A DNA stretch of 6,178 nt. Origin: Phycisphaerales bacterium. GTDB taxonomy: Bacteria; Planctomycetota; Phycisphaerae; Sedimentisphaerales; Anaerobacaceae. Below the pieces are notes generated by a model. The model was not told the origin of the DNA, searched no databases, and worked only from the letters and a program-made list of their open reading frames with translations. The stretch covers positions 1 through 6,178 of the forward strand of contig DQCG01000245.1 of assembly GCA_003533825.1 (NCBI GenBank), written 5' to 3'. Within the stretch, counting starts at the first letter, position 1. Every line of letters starts with the position of its first letter. The position numbers and the translations under genes were made by a program. Positions 1 through 5,118 of this stretch are shown here, piece by piece.

Positions 1-58
1 AGGCATTGGTAACCGAGAGCATAAAAACAATCATAGTCAAACTTTGAATCTTACTCAT
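1..58 (-). CDS. 5' end of an exported protein gene, cut by the window edge
   Basis: Only the first 19 codons are present. Reading leftward from the ATG at 58-56 they give MSKIQSLTMIVFMLSVTNA: a lysine near the N-terminus, a hydrophobic stretch, then small residues. This resembles a Sec signal peptide or a membrane anchor. The start is well supported by an AAGGAG Shine-Dalgarno at 72-67, 8 bases before the ATG. A strong predicted promoter lies about 275 bases upstream on the same strand, so the gene is probably transcribed independently of the lipoprotein gene behind it. The function cannot be told from what is present. I am fairly sure that a gene starts here and unsure that the product is exported. 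Confidence 0.66.
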   Translation of the reverse strand, partial: MSKIQSLTMIVFMLSVTNA

Positions 59-335
59 CTTACTTTCTCCTTACAATCAGTCGCTCTGCGACTTAACTCA
101 ATTGAATTCTGCTATTGGCCACAATGTCAGTTATTTCGGCCAATTCCATAACACAAATAAATCAAGTGAACCCTTTTCTATTCATAAAAGCCCTCTTCCA
201 AAACAGTTTATATAAAAAAACGACCTATAAGATTTTACGCAAGATTATATAATTGTTTGTTAAAATAATTGCCCTGGAATTGATATCAAGGGCAGCAAAT
301 TCCCGGCTAAGAGCAAAAAAAACCCGGCATCCTTA
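59..335 (-). promoter_or_regulatory. Long, hairpin-rich untranslated leader of the left-edge gene
   Basis: No convincing reading frame is seen in this gene-free stretch (59-428 in all). If transcription starts near 334, as the predicted promoter implies, the leader is about 275 bases. It holds several perfect inverted repeats: GGCTAAG/CTTAGCC (305-311 with 332-338, at the very 5' end and only partly inside the transcript), TGCCCT/AGGGCA (270-275 with 289-294, with the palindrome TGATATCA in the loop), ATTGGCC/GGCCAAT (114-120 with 138-144), and AGTCGC/GCGACT (79-84 with 88-93, 3-base loop) directly upstream of the ribosome binding site. I do not recognise a known riboswitch class. The repeats are direct observation. 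A regulatory role is inference. Confidence 0.35.
67..72 (-). promoter_or_regulatory. Ribosome binding site of the left-edge gene
   Basis: AAGGAG on the minus strand, 8 bases before the ATG at 58. It is the strongest Shine-Dalgarno on the minus strand of this window and fixes the start of a gene otherwise too short to recognise. A perfect 6-bp hairpin (79-93) sits just upstream of it. Confidence 0.75.
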
Positions 336-340
336 GCCTA

Positions 341-370
341 TTTATACCAATTTAGCTATTTTGTTGTCAA
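341..370 (-). promoter_or_regulatory. Predicted sigma-70-type promoter with extended -10
   Basis: On the minus strand a perfect TTGACA (370-365) is followed after 18 bases by TATAAA (346-341), preceded by TGG, which matches the TGn extended -10. Transcription would begin near 334 and run leftward into the gene starting at 58. It lies downstream of the lipoprotein stop codon, which suggests a new transcription unit. Predicted by consensus only. Confidence 0.6.
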
Positions 371-428
371 ATAAAAAAATGAGAATTGAAAAAAGGCTTG
401 CGATATTGAAATAGGGCCGGGAAAGAGG

Positions 429-959
429 TTATTTAGTTTGTCTGAGTGTGAATTCGGTTGAAAGGCGCTTGCCGTTTGGGCAAAGGCACGTTACCTGTAG
501 TATATAATCCTGGTTGCCTGCTTGTTCGTAAGGCAAACTGAATACGTAAGCCCGCAGGAAATCCCGCCAGTAGTCATTATTTTTAACCGGGTTGGTTAAA
601 TCGACGTCCGGCCAAATAATAGCCCTTTTTCCCTTCGGCTCAGCCGAGCGTTGTATATACTCGTACAACTCGAAGCGAAACTTTCCCGGTGACTTTATCT
701 GGGAGCCGTATGGATCGAGCAAGCTGACGTAAACATTTATTTTCGGCCGCTGCGTATCGTTCGCACTGGTAAACTCAGTCAAAGGCATGATGTCGATTTT
801 AACAGGGGTATAAAGGGTGTATAAAGAGAGCATGCCGATAATGTTATCGGTCGTAACGGTGCTGTCGGTAGGTGGTTTCGGTTGCTCACAACCGGTATTG
901 GTAATCAAAAGTAAAAGAAAAAATGCCGGGAATATGATATATATTAATTTCATTCTCAT
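429..959 (-). CDS. Small putative lipoprotein of unknown function
   Basis: A protein of about 176 residues that I do not recognise. It begins with a charged MRMK, then a strongly hydrophobic stretch to residue 19 and TNTGC, where Cys24 is the likely lipidated residue. The -3 position is Asn rather than the usual Leu, so the lipobox is imperfect. The mature part starts with a Pro/Thr-rich linker and continues with short alternating hydrophobic and polar stretches (for example KINVYVSLLD and KFRFELYEYIQRS) that suggest a beta-sandwich. It ends with a CLC pair (Cys158, Cys160) and EFTLRQTK. Probable location: anchored in a membrane, facing the periplasm. The start is uncertain. ATG at 959 is chosen; TTG at 965 and ATG at 953 are also in frame, and none has a good Shine-Dalgarno. 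It lies about 60 bases after the ribBA stop on the same strand, so it may be co-transcribed with ribBA. No function is assigned. Confidence 0.8.
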   Translation of the reverse strand: MRMKLIYIIFPAFFLLLLITNTGCEQPKPPTDSTVTTDNIIGMLSLYTLYTPVKIDIMPLTEFTSANDTQRPKINVYVSLLDPYGSQIKSPGKFRFELYEYIQRSAEPKGKRAIIWPDVDLTNPVKNNDYWRDFLRAYVFSLPYEQAGNQDYILQVTCLCPNGKRLSTEFTLRQTK

Positions 960-1003
960 TTTCAATAATTAAAAACAGAAATTCTCACACGCCGCTGGCG
1001 ATA

Positions 1004-1037
1004 ATGAGGAAAGCTTTAAGGAGCTATAAATCCTCAT
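1004..1037 (-). repeat. Inverted repeat spanning the ribBA stop codon
   Basis: ATGAGGA (1004-1010) and TCCTCAT (1031-1037) are perfect 7-base reverse complements 20 bases apart. They straddle the ribBA TAG stop (1026-1024), with AAGCTT in the loop. No T-run follows on the minus strand, so it does not look like an intrinsic terminator. It could be an mRNA 3'-end or processing structure, or chance. Confidence 0.3.
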
Positions 1038-2265
1038 CAAGCAAATGGCCGAGGCGGTGCTTTTTTGTTCTCAAATAGTTGATGTTATGCTCTCCCGGTT
1101 CGGCTTTTAGCGGAATCTGCTCGATAATCTTTATGCCGTAAACCTCAAGGCGACTAATCTTTTTGGGATTGTTGGTCAAAATTTTTATTTCCCGTAGTCC
1201 CAGGTCACGACAGATTTGAGCGCCAATTCCATAATCTCGTTTGTCTGCCATAAAGCCCAACTTCAGATTGGCGTCGACCGTATCAAGGCCCTGCTCCTGA
1301 AGCTTATAGGCATGCAGTTTGTTCGCAAGGCCGATGCCCCTGCCTTCCTGCCGCAAATAAATCAAGGCGCCTTTGCCGGCCTGCTCGATCATTTTCATCG
1401 CCGTGACCATCTGGTAGCCGCATTCGCATCGCTGTGAATGAAATAAATCGCCTGTCATACATTCGGAATGCACCCGCACGAGCAGCGGTTCATTATGCTC
1501 GATGGGCTTGCCATTTTCGTCGAGCCGGCCGACATCTCCTTTGCATAATGCCAGATGAGGCTCGGCTGAAGTAACGCTTTCATAGGCGATCAGTGTAAAT
1601 TCCCCGTAGTCAGTGGGCAGATTGACGCATTCGAGGCGTTTGATCTGGCTCTCACGCTGGAGGCGATATTCTATTAGTTTGGCGATCGAAGCGATTTTCA
1701 GTTTGTGCTTTTCGCAGAATTTCAACAGTTCCGGCACCCGCGCCATCGAGCCGTCTTCGTTCATAATTTCGCAGATTACGCCGGCTGTTTTCATGCCCGC
1801 TAGGCGCATCAAGTCAATTGTTCCCTCGGTCTGTCCCGCCCGCACCAGCACTCCACCCTCGCGTGAGCGGAGTGGAAATATATGTCCGGGACGGGCAAGG
1901 TCTCCCGGCCTGGCCTTATCGGCAATCGCCGCCTGAATCGTCTTTGCCCTGTCCGCAGCACTGATACCTGTGTTTATGCCTTCGGCGGCATCGATACTGA
2001 CGGTAAAGGCCGTTCCGAAGCGGGCCGTATTATCAACTGTCTGTGGATACAGGCCGAGTGTATCGCATTTCTCCGGCGTAAGCGGCAGGCAAATAAGGCC
2101 GCGGCCGAATTTGGCCATGAAGTTGATAATCTGGGGCGTTACCTTCTCGGCGGCGCATACCAGGTCACCTTCGTTCTCACGGTCCTCCGCATCGACAAGC
2201 ACAATCATATTGCCGCGGCGAAGCTCCTCCAGAACTTCCGGTATTTCGCTAAATTCTGTTGTCAC
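1024..2265 (-). CDS. ribBA: Bifunctional riboflavin biosynthesis protein RibBA (DHBP synthase / GTP cyclohydrolase II)
   Basis: 413 residues, the usual length of a RibBA fusion; cytoplasmic. The N-terminal half (about 1-203) is 3,4-dihydroxy-2-butanone-4-phosphate synthase, converting ribulose 5-phosphate to DHBP and formate. Its acidic loop DAEDRENEGD (25-34), GISAADRA (100-107), RPGHIF (125-130) and CEIMNEDG (165-172) are intact. The C-terminal half (about 207-405) is GTP cyclohydrolase II, opening GTP to the diaminopyrimidinone phosphate, formate and pyrophosphate. The zinc cysteines Cys269, Cys280 and Cys282 have the family spacing, and RQEGRGIGL (305-313) and TNNPKK (364-369) are present. 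Together the halves make both precursors of the riboflavin pathway. One variant: GQTEG at 144-148, where E. coli-type enzymes have GHTEA. The start is GTG, with GAGG 8 bases upstream. No FMN riboswitch fits in the short upstream gap. It lies downstream of pgsA and upstream of the lipoprotein gene on the same strand. Confidence 0.97.
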   Translation of the reverse strand: MTTEFSEIPEVLEELRRGNMIVLVDAEDRENEGDLVCAAEKVTPQIINFMAKFGRGLICLPLTPEKCDTLGLYPQTVDNTARFGTAFTVSIDAAEGINTGISAADRAKTIQAAIADKARPGDLARPGHIFPLRSREGGVLVRAGQTEGTIDLMRLAGMKTAGVICEIMNEDGSMARVPELLKFCEKHKLKIASIAKLIEYRLQRESQIKRLECVNLPTDYGEFTLIAYESVTSAEPHLALCKGDVGRLDENGKPIEHNEPLLVRVHSECMTGDLFHSQRCECGYQMVTAMKMIEQAGKGALIYLRQEGRGIGLANKLHAYKLQEQGLDTVDANLKLGFMADKRDYGIGAQICRDLGLREIKILTNNPKKISRLEVYGIKIIEQIPLKAEPGEHNINYLRTKKHRLGHLLDEDL

Positions 2266-2273
2266 CTAAACAT

Positions 2274-2277
2274 CCTC
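2274..2277 (-). promoter_or_regulatory. Ribosome binding site supporting the GTG start of ribBA
   Basis: GAGG on the minus strand, 8 bases before the GTG at 2265-2263. No in-frame ATG lies nearby with comparable support. The nearest upstream ATG (2273) is out of frame and stops after three codons. Confidence 0.6.
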
Positions 2278-2304
2278 AGTTAAGGGCTTAAAGCAACAAT
2301 TAAA

Positions 2305-2356
2305 AACAACTACCATTATAGCTGGGATTTGTTTTCGACCAGGGTTTTTAGTTGTT
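2305..2356 (-). repeat. Inverted repeat in the pgsA-ribBA gap, possible weak terminator
   Basis: AACAACTA (2305-2312) and TAGTTGTT (2349-2356) are perfect 8-base reverse complements 36 bases apart. A shorter CTGG/CCAG pair lies between them. On the minus strand the second arm runs into a T-rich stretch (2306-2301). The outer stem has only two G-C pairs, so as a terminator it would be weak. It also encloses the candidate TATAAT of ribBA. Confidence 0.25.
2308..2343 (-). promoter_or_regulatory. Possible internal promoter for ribBA
   Basis: A perfect TATAAT on the minus strand (2320-2315) lies in the 89-base gap between pgsA and ribBA. The hexamer 17 bases upstream is CCTGGT (2343-2338), a poor -35, and there is no TGn extension. 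If used, transcription starts near 2308, giving a 5' untranslated region of about 43 bases. Confidence 0.35.
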
Positions 2357-2999
2357 ACTCTAAATTCTCGTTTTTGTTCGCAAGGTTCTGCTCATACGCT
2401 TCAATATAACGACTTCCATCGCGTATGTAAATAAGCGTTACTAAAATGGCGGTACCCGCGGCCGACCACCAGAGAATCCGCAAGAACCAAATCCAGCCCG
2501 TCAGTATAGTTGAAGCCTCTGGACCAATCAGAATTCCCGCTACCATCGACAACTGCAAAGTAGTAGCGAGCTTGCCAATGAAAACGGGGGCGATGTGAAT
2601 CCTTGACGTAATTAAATAAACAATTACAAAACCAATCAACAAAAACAGGTCTTTGCCGATGATCAGCACGACAACCGTCGGAGGCAGCAGAAAATTCTCA
2701 ACCTGGCCCCGCTGCGAGGCTAACAACAGACATGCACTGGTTATAAGTAGTTTGTCTGCAATAGGGTCGAGAAACGCGCCGAGTTTTGTAATCTGATTTT
2801 TCCTGCGAGCCAAATAGCCGTCGACGCTATCACTAATCGCCATTATCAGAAAAAGCAGAATCGACACATAACGCATGGCGGTCCGGGCGGTTTCGCTAAG
2901 AACGGGATCGTTTATCTTCAACATAAAGCTGACAAACGGGATGATCAGCAGTATCCGAAAGATCGTGATCCGAGTAGCCCAGTTTAACTTTACTTTCAT
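2355..2999 (-). CDS. pgsA: CDP-alcohol phosphatidyltransferase, PgsA-like (phosphatidylglycerophosphate or cardiolipin synthase)
   Basis: 214 residues, rich in membrane segments (roughly 11-27, 43-56, 84-95, 106-130, 145-162 and 168-192). It carries the complete family signature DG-x2-AR-x8-G-x3-D-x3-D at 60-82: Asp60, Gly61, Ala64, Arg65, Gly74, Asp78 and Asp82, with an additional Asp57. These residues bind the metal and the CDP-diacylglycerol. The expected reaction is transfer of the phosphatidyl group to glycerol 3-phosphate at the inner membrane, the first committed step to phosphatidylglycerol. The GKDLFLLIG stretch at 115-123 replaces the R-E pair common in PgsA and resembles the RD motif of CAP-type (eukaryote-like) cardiolipin synthases, so the acceptor is not certain. 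The start is ATG at 2999 with only a weak GGTAG upstream. It is the first gene of a minus-strand series leading to ribBA and is divergent from pdxJ. The family call is very sure; the symbol is moderately sure. Confidence 0.88.
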   Translation of the reverse strand: MKVKLNWATRITIFRILLIIPFVSFMLKINDPVLSETARTAMRYVSILLFLIMAISDSVDGYLARRKNQITKLGAFLDPIADKLLITSACLLLASQRGQVENFLLPPTVVVLIIGKDLFLLIGFVIVYLITSRIHIAPVFIGKLATTLQLSMVAGILIGPEASTILTGWIWFLRILWWSAAGTAILVTLIYIRDGSRYIEAYEQNLANKNENLE

Positions 3000-3050
3000 C
3001 GTTTTCTACCGTGAATTATCGATTGCTTGTTTTTGCCTTTTAGTTGCACC

Positions 3051-3056
3051 TGTCAA
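3051..3056 (-). promoter_or_regulatory. Isolated -35-like hexamer upstream of pgsA
   Basis: A perfect TTGACA on the minus strand (3056-3051), 51 bases before the pgsA start. No good -10 lies 16-18 bases downstream; the closest candidate, GATAAT, is about 30 bases away. The pgsA promoter therefore remains unresolved, though it must lie in the 277-base divergent gap if pgsA is first in its operon. Confidence 0.2.
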
Positions 3057-3222
3057 TCCTGCATAAACGGGTGGCCATAAATCCAAATCCATCGAAAACA
3101 GTTAATGCAACCGGTACTATCACAGCAACTTCCTTCAGCCAGAGCAGGTATCATATTAAGCGGAAAAATGCGAATTAGCAAGTCATAGTAGAAATATCGA
3201 AATTTTTACTGTCTTAATTTGC

Positions 3223-3250
3223 TTGTGTTGAAACTGCGCAGTGATATAAT
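3223..3250 (+). promoter_or_regulatory. Extended -10 promoter of pdxJ(-dapA)
   Basis: A perfect TATAAT (3245-3250) preceded by TGA, which matches the TGn extended -10. A weak -35, TTGTGT (3223-3228), lies 16 bases upstream. Transcription would start near 3257, leaving about 20 bases before the pdxJ ATG. Consensus match only. Confidence 0.6.
3233..3242. promoter_or_regulatory. Palindrome ACTGCGCAGT in the pdxJ promoter spacer, candidate operator
   Basis: A perfect 10-base palindrome between the -35 and -10 elements of the pdxJ promoter, ending on the T of the TG extension. A repressor bound here would block RNA polymerase. The sequence is observed; the operator role is inference. Confidence 0.35.
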
Positions 3251-3276
3251 CCAGCAGTTAAATCGAGGGCAATAAA

Positions 3277-4002
3277 ATGGCTGTACTAAATGTCAATATC
3301 GACCACGTAGCAACTATCAGGCAGGCCCGTCTGACCGATGAGCCGGACCCGGTCTGGGCGGCGGTGCAATGCGAGCTGGCCGGCGCAAACGGAATTACCG
3401 TTCATCTGCGCCAGGACAGACGGCACATTTGCGACCGGGATGTTCGGCTGCTCAAGCAAACCGTCGCGTGCAAGCTGAATCTGGAAATGTGCATGGCCGA
3501 ATCCATCGTTAAAATCGCCGAGGAGATTAAGCCGGACCAGGTGACCTTAGTACCGGAAAAACGGGCCGAGCTGACCACCGAAGGCGGCCTGGATTGCGTT
3601 CGGTACAAAAAACGCCTTGCAGACGTTGTGAAAAGAATGCACAAAAAGCGCATTTTGGTGAGCACTTTTATCGCACCGGACAATGAGCAAATAATGGCTT
3701 CGGCACAGACCGGCTGCGATGCCGTCGAATTGCACACCGGCATGTACGCGAATGCCGTCGGTAAAAGAGCAATCAAGAAACGGCTGGCCATGTTGGAAGA
3801 CGGCAAAGAACTCGCAATGGAGAATAAACTGATGGTTCATGCAGGCCACGGTCTGACGTATCGTAATATTGCCGAAGTAGCACGTATAAAAGGCCTTTGC
3901 GAGTTCAATATCGGCCATAGCATCGTAGCAAGAGCAATGTTTGCAGGAATCGGGCCGGCAACCGCCGAGATGATAAAATTGATAGATAAATTCAGTTTGT
4001 AG
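3277..4002 (+). CDS. pdxJ: Pyridoxine 5'-phosphate synthase PdxJ
   Basis: 241 residues, the normal length for this cytoplasmic TIM-barrel enzyme of the DXP-dependent vitamin B6 pathway. It condenses 3-amino-2-oxopropyl phosphate with 1-deoxyxylulose 5-phosphate to pyridoxine 5'-phosphate. Family motifs are intact: NVNIDHVATIRQAR (5-18), HLRQDRRHI (43-51), LNLEMC (67-72), TLVPE (90-94), VHAGHGL (187-193) and EFNIGHSIVARA (209-220). The catalytic residues line up with E. coli His45, Glu72 and His193 at a constant offset of two: His43, Glu70 and His191. The start is ATG at 3277, with GAGG (3265-3268) 8 bases upstream. It is divergent from pgsA and followed after 62 bases by dapA. The gene implies that the organism uses the PdxA/PdxJ route to B6, rather than relying solely on PdxS/PdxT. 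Confidence 0.97.
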   Translation: MAVLNVNIDHVATIRQARLTDEPDPVWAAVQCELAGANGITVHLRQDRRHICDRDVRLLKQTVACKLNLEMCMAESIVKIAEEIKPDQVTLVPEKRAELTTEGGLDCVRYKKRLADVVKRMHKKRILVSTFIAPDNEQIMASAQTGCDAVELHTGMYANAVGKRAIKKRLAMLEDGKELAMENKLMVHAGHGLTYRNIAEVARIKGLCEFNIGHSIVARAMFAGIGPATAEMIKLIDKFSL

Positions 4003-4011
4003 TTGTGAGTT

Positions 4012-4046
4012 CATAGTGAATAGGCTGCAAACTATGGACTATCCAT
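4012..4046 (+). repeat. Two overlapping, mutually exclusive small hairpins in the pdxJ-dapA spacer
   Basis: CATAGT (4012-4017) is the reverse complement of ACTATG (4031-4036), and ATGGA (4034-4038) pairs with TCCAT (4042-4046) around a 3-base loop. The two share 4034-4036, so only one can form at a time. Both stems are short (6 and 5 pairs) and no T-run follows. They are too weak to call a terminator or attenuator. Confidence 0.2.
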
Positions 4047-4064
4047 GAGATTAGGAGATTAAGA

Positions 4065-4937
4065 ATGTTCACAGGAGCAATGGTAGCGTTGATTACGCCT
4101 TTCCAGGATGGTGAAATAGATTTTGAAACCCTCGACGAGCTGATCGAATTCCAAATGGAGAGCGGCATAGATGGTATAGTGCCGGTTGGGACGACTGGTG
4201 AGTCGCCAACCTTAAGTTACGACGAGCACAAAAAGGTAATCGAAAGAGTTGTCAAGGTTGTGGGCGGACAAGTACCCGTAATCGCAGGGGCCGGCGCAAA
4301 CAGCACTGCCGAGGCAATTGAGCTGACCGCATATGCACGAAAAGTAGGGGCCGATGCCACGCTGCAGGTCGGGCCATACTATAACAAACCCATGCAGGAA
4401 GGCTTTTACCAGCATTTTAAGGCGATAGCCGAAGATGTTGACCTGCCGGTCGTGCTTTACAACATACCGGGCAGATGCGGAGCCGGTATGACGCCGGAGA
4501 CTATTGCGCGGTTGGCTGAACTTGAAAACATTGTCGCAATCAAAGAGGCTACGGGCAGTCTGGACCAGGCAAGCGAAATTGCGACTCGATGCGATATAAC
4601 CATTATTTCGGGCGATGATTCCCTAACACTGCCGTTAGCCTCGGTTGGCGGCAAGGGCGTGATCAGCGTAGTGGCGAACATTGTGCCGGTGGATGTCAAA
4701 GCTATGACGGATTTGATCCTGAACGGGGATTTTGTCTCAGCCCTTAAATGGCACAAAAAGTTGTTTGCACTGAGCAAGGGGATGCTTACTTTGGCCACGA
4801 ATCCCATACCTATCAAGGCCGCCGTGGCGATGCTGAACATGGCTTCGGAAGAATTGCGACTTCCTATGACGCCACTGGAAGAGGACAAAAAAACTGTTCT
4901 CGAACAGACATTAGCAGACTACGGCCTGCTGAAGTAA
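4065..4937 (+). CDS. dapA: 4-hydroxy-tetrahydrodipicolinate synthase DapA
   Basis: 290 residues, the normal length for this cytoplasmic TIM-barrel aldolase. It condenses pyruvate with L-aspartate 4-semialdehyde, the first step from the aspartate family toward diaminopimelate (peptidoglycan) and lysine. The Schiff-base lysine is Lys160 in IKEATG. The catalytic Tyr132 is in LYNIPGR with the carboxylate-binding Arg137. GTTGE (42-46) supplies the proton-relay threonine, and GPYYNKP (103-109) the tyrosine from the partner subunit. ISGDDS (181-186) and TNPIPIKAA (245-253) favour true DapA over N-acetylneuraminate lyase or other relatives. The start is ATG at 4065, with AGGAG (4053-4057) 7 bases upstream. 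It follows pdxJ by 62 bases on the same strand and is probably co-transcribed. No lysine riboswitch fits in the short gap. Confidence 0.97.
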   Translation: MFTGAMVALITPFQDGEIDFETLDELIEFQMESGIDGIVPVGTTGESPTLSYDEHKKVIERVVKVVGGQVPVIAGAGANSTAEAIELTAYARKVGADATLQVGPYYNKPMQEGFYQHFKAIAEDVDLPVVLYNIPGRCGAGMTPETIARLAELENIVAIKEATGSLDQASEIATRCDITIISGDDSLTLPLASVGGKGVISVVANIVPVDVKAMTDLILNGDFVSALKWHKKLFALSKGMLTLATNPIPIKAAVAMLNMASEELRLPMTPLEEDKKTVLEQTLADYGLLK

Positions 4938-4998
4938 AGTACATATCCGACAAAACCACAAAGCGTATGGCTGCCGCTTAAAATCCAGTGAACGTACC

Positions 4999-5030
4999 GG
5001 TCAACGATTGTAATGGTTTGTTGATTTTGT
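4999..5030 (+). terminator. Possible weak terminator after dapA
   Basis: TCAAC (5001-5005) can pair with GTTGA (5020-5024), extended by G-T pairs, around a 14-base loop. TTTTGT follows on the plus strand. The stem is short and AT-rich, so the call is tentative. It is one of several weak hairpins in the convergent spacer 4938-5118, where no gene is seen. Confidence 0.28.
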
Positions 5031-5051
5031 AAAAAGATACGGCTCGTATTT
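5029..5051 (-). terminator. Possible terminator of the 5119-6153 gene, perhaps bidirectional
   Basis: ATACG (5037-5041) and CGTAT (5045-5049) form a hairpin with a 3-base loop, extended by one wobble and one A-T pair. On the minus strand the stem is followed by TTTTT (5035-5031); on the plus strand by TTCT. The T-run fits termination of the leftward gene better. It lies about 70 bases past that gene's stop codon. Confidence 0.4.
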
Positions 5052-5118
5052 CTAAACGCAACGGAATTTATACGATACGAATATGATTCGCGAACCGGGC
5101 TTATACTCCGGGCGAACC

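Noticed and set aside
315..421. CCCGGC (421-416) and GCCGGG (328-323) on the minus strand, followed by eight T, as a terminator for the lipoprotein gene
   Set aside because: The loop would be 87 bases and contains a full promoter, too long for an intrinsic terminator. The T-runs nearer the gene (394-389, 379-373) have no adequate stem.
2265..2273. Three-codon frame ATG TTT AGG TGA overlapping the ribBA GTG start
   Set aside because: It is too short to be distinguished from chance, and the same GAGG is well placed for the GTG itself.
1216..2283. Plus-strand open frames of 73-133 residues opposite ribBA
   Set aside because: They overlap a fully conserved bifunctional enzyme on the other strand and have no motif or ribosome binding site of note.
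2266..2354. FMN riboswitch upstream of ribBA
   Set aside because: The gap is 89 bases, too short for that element, and its conserved segments are not seen.
3402..4014. Minus-strand open frames of 134 and 155 residues opposite pdxJ
   Set aside because: They are shadows of pdxJ, which has all family motifs and catalytic residues; the shadow products look like no protein.
4961..4979. AAGCG/CGCTT hairpin just after dapA as its terminator
   Set aside because: It is a five-pair stem with a 9-base loop followed by AAAATCC rather than T on the plus strand.
4212..4981. Minus-strand frames opposite dapA and the plus frame at 4748-4981
   Set aside because: They are reading-frame shadows of dapA with no independent support.
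4938..5118. Small RNA or tRNA gene in the convergent spacer
   Set aside because: No tRNA-like arms or CCA-type end and no clear promoter were found; only weak hairpins and short repeats are present.
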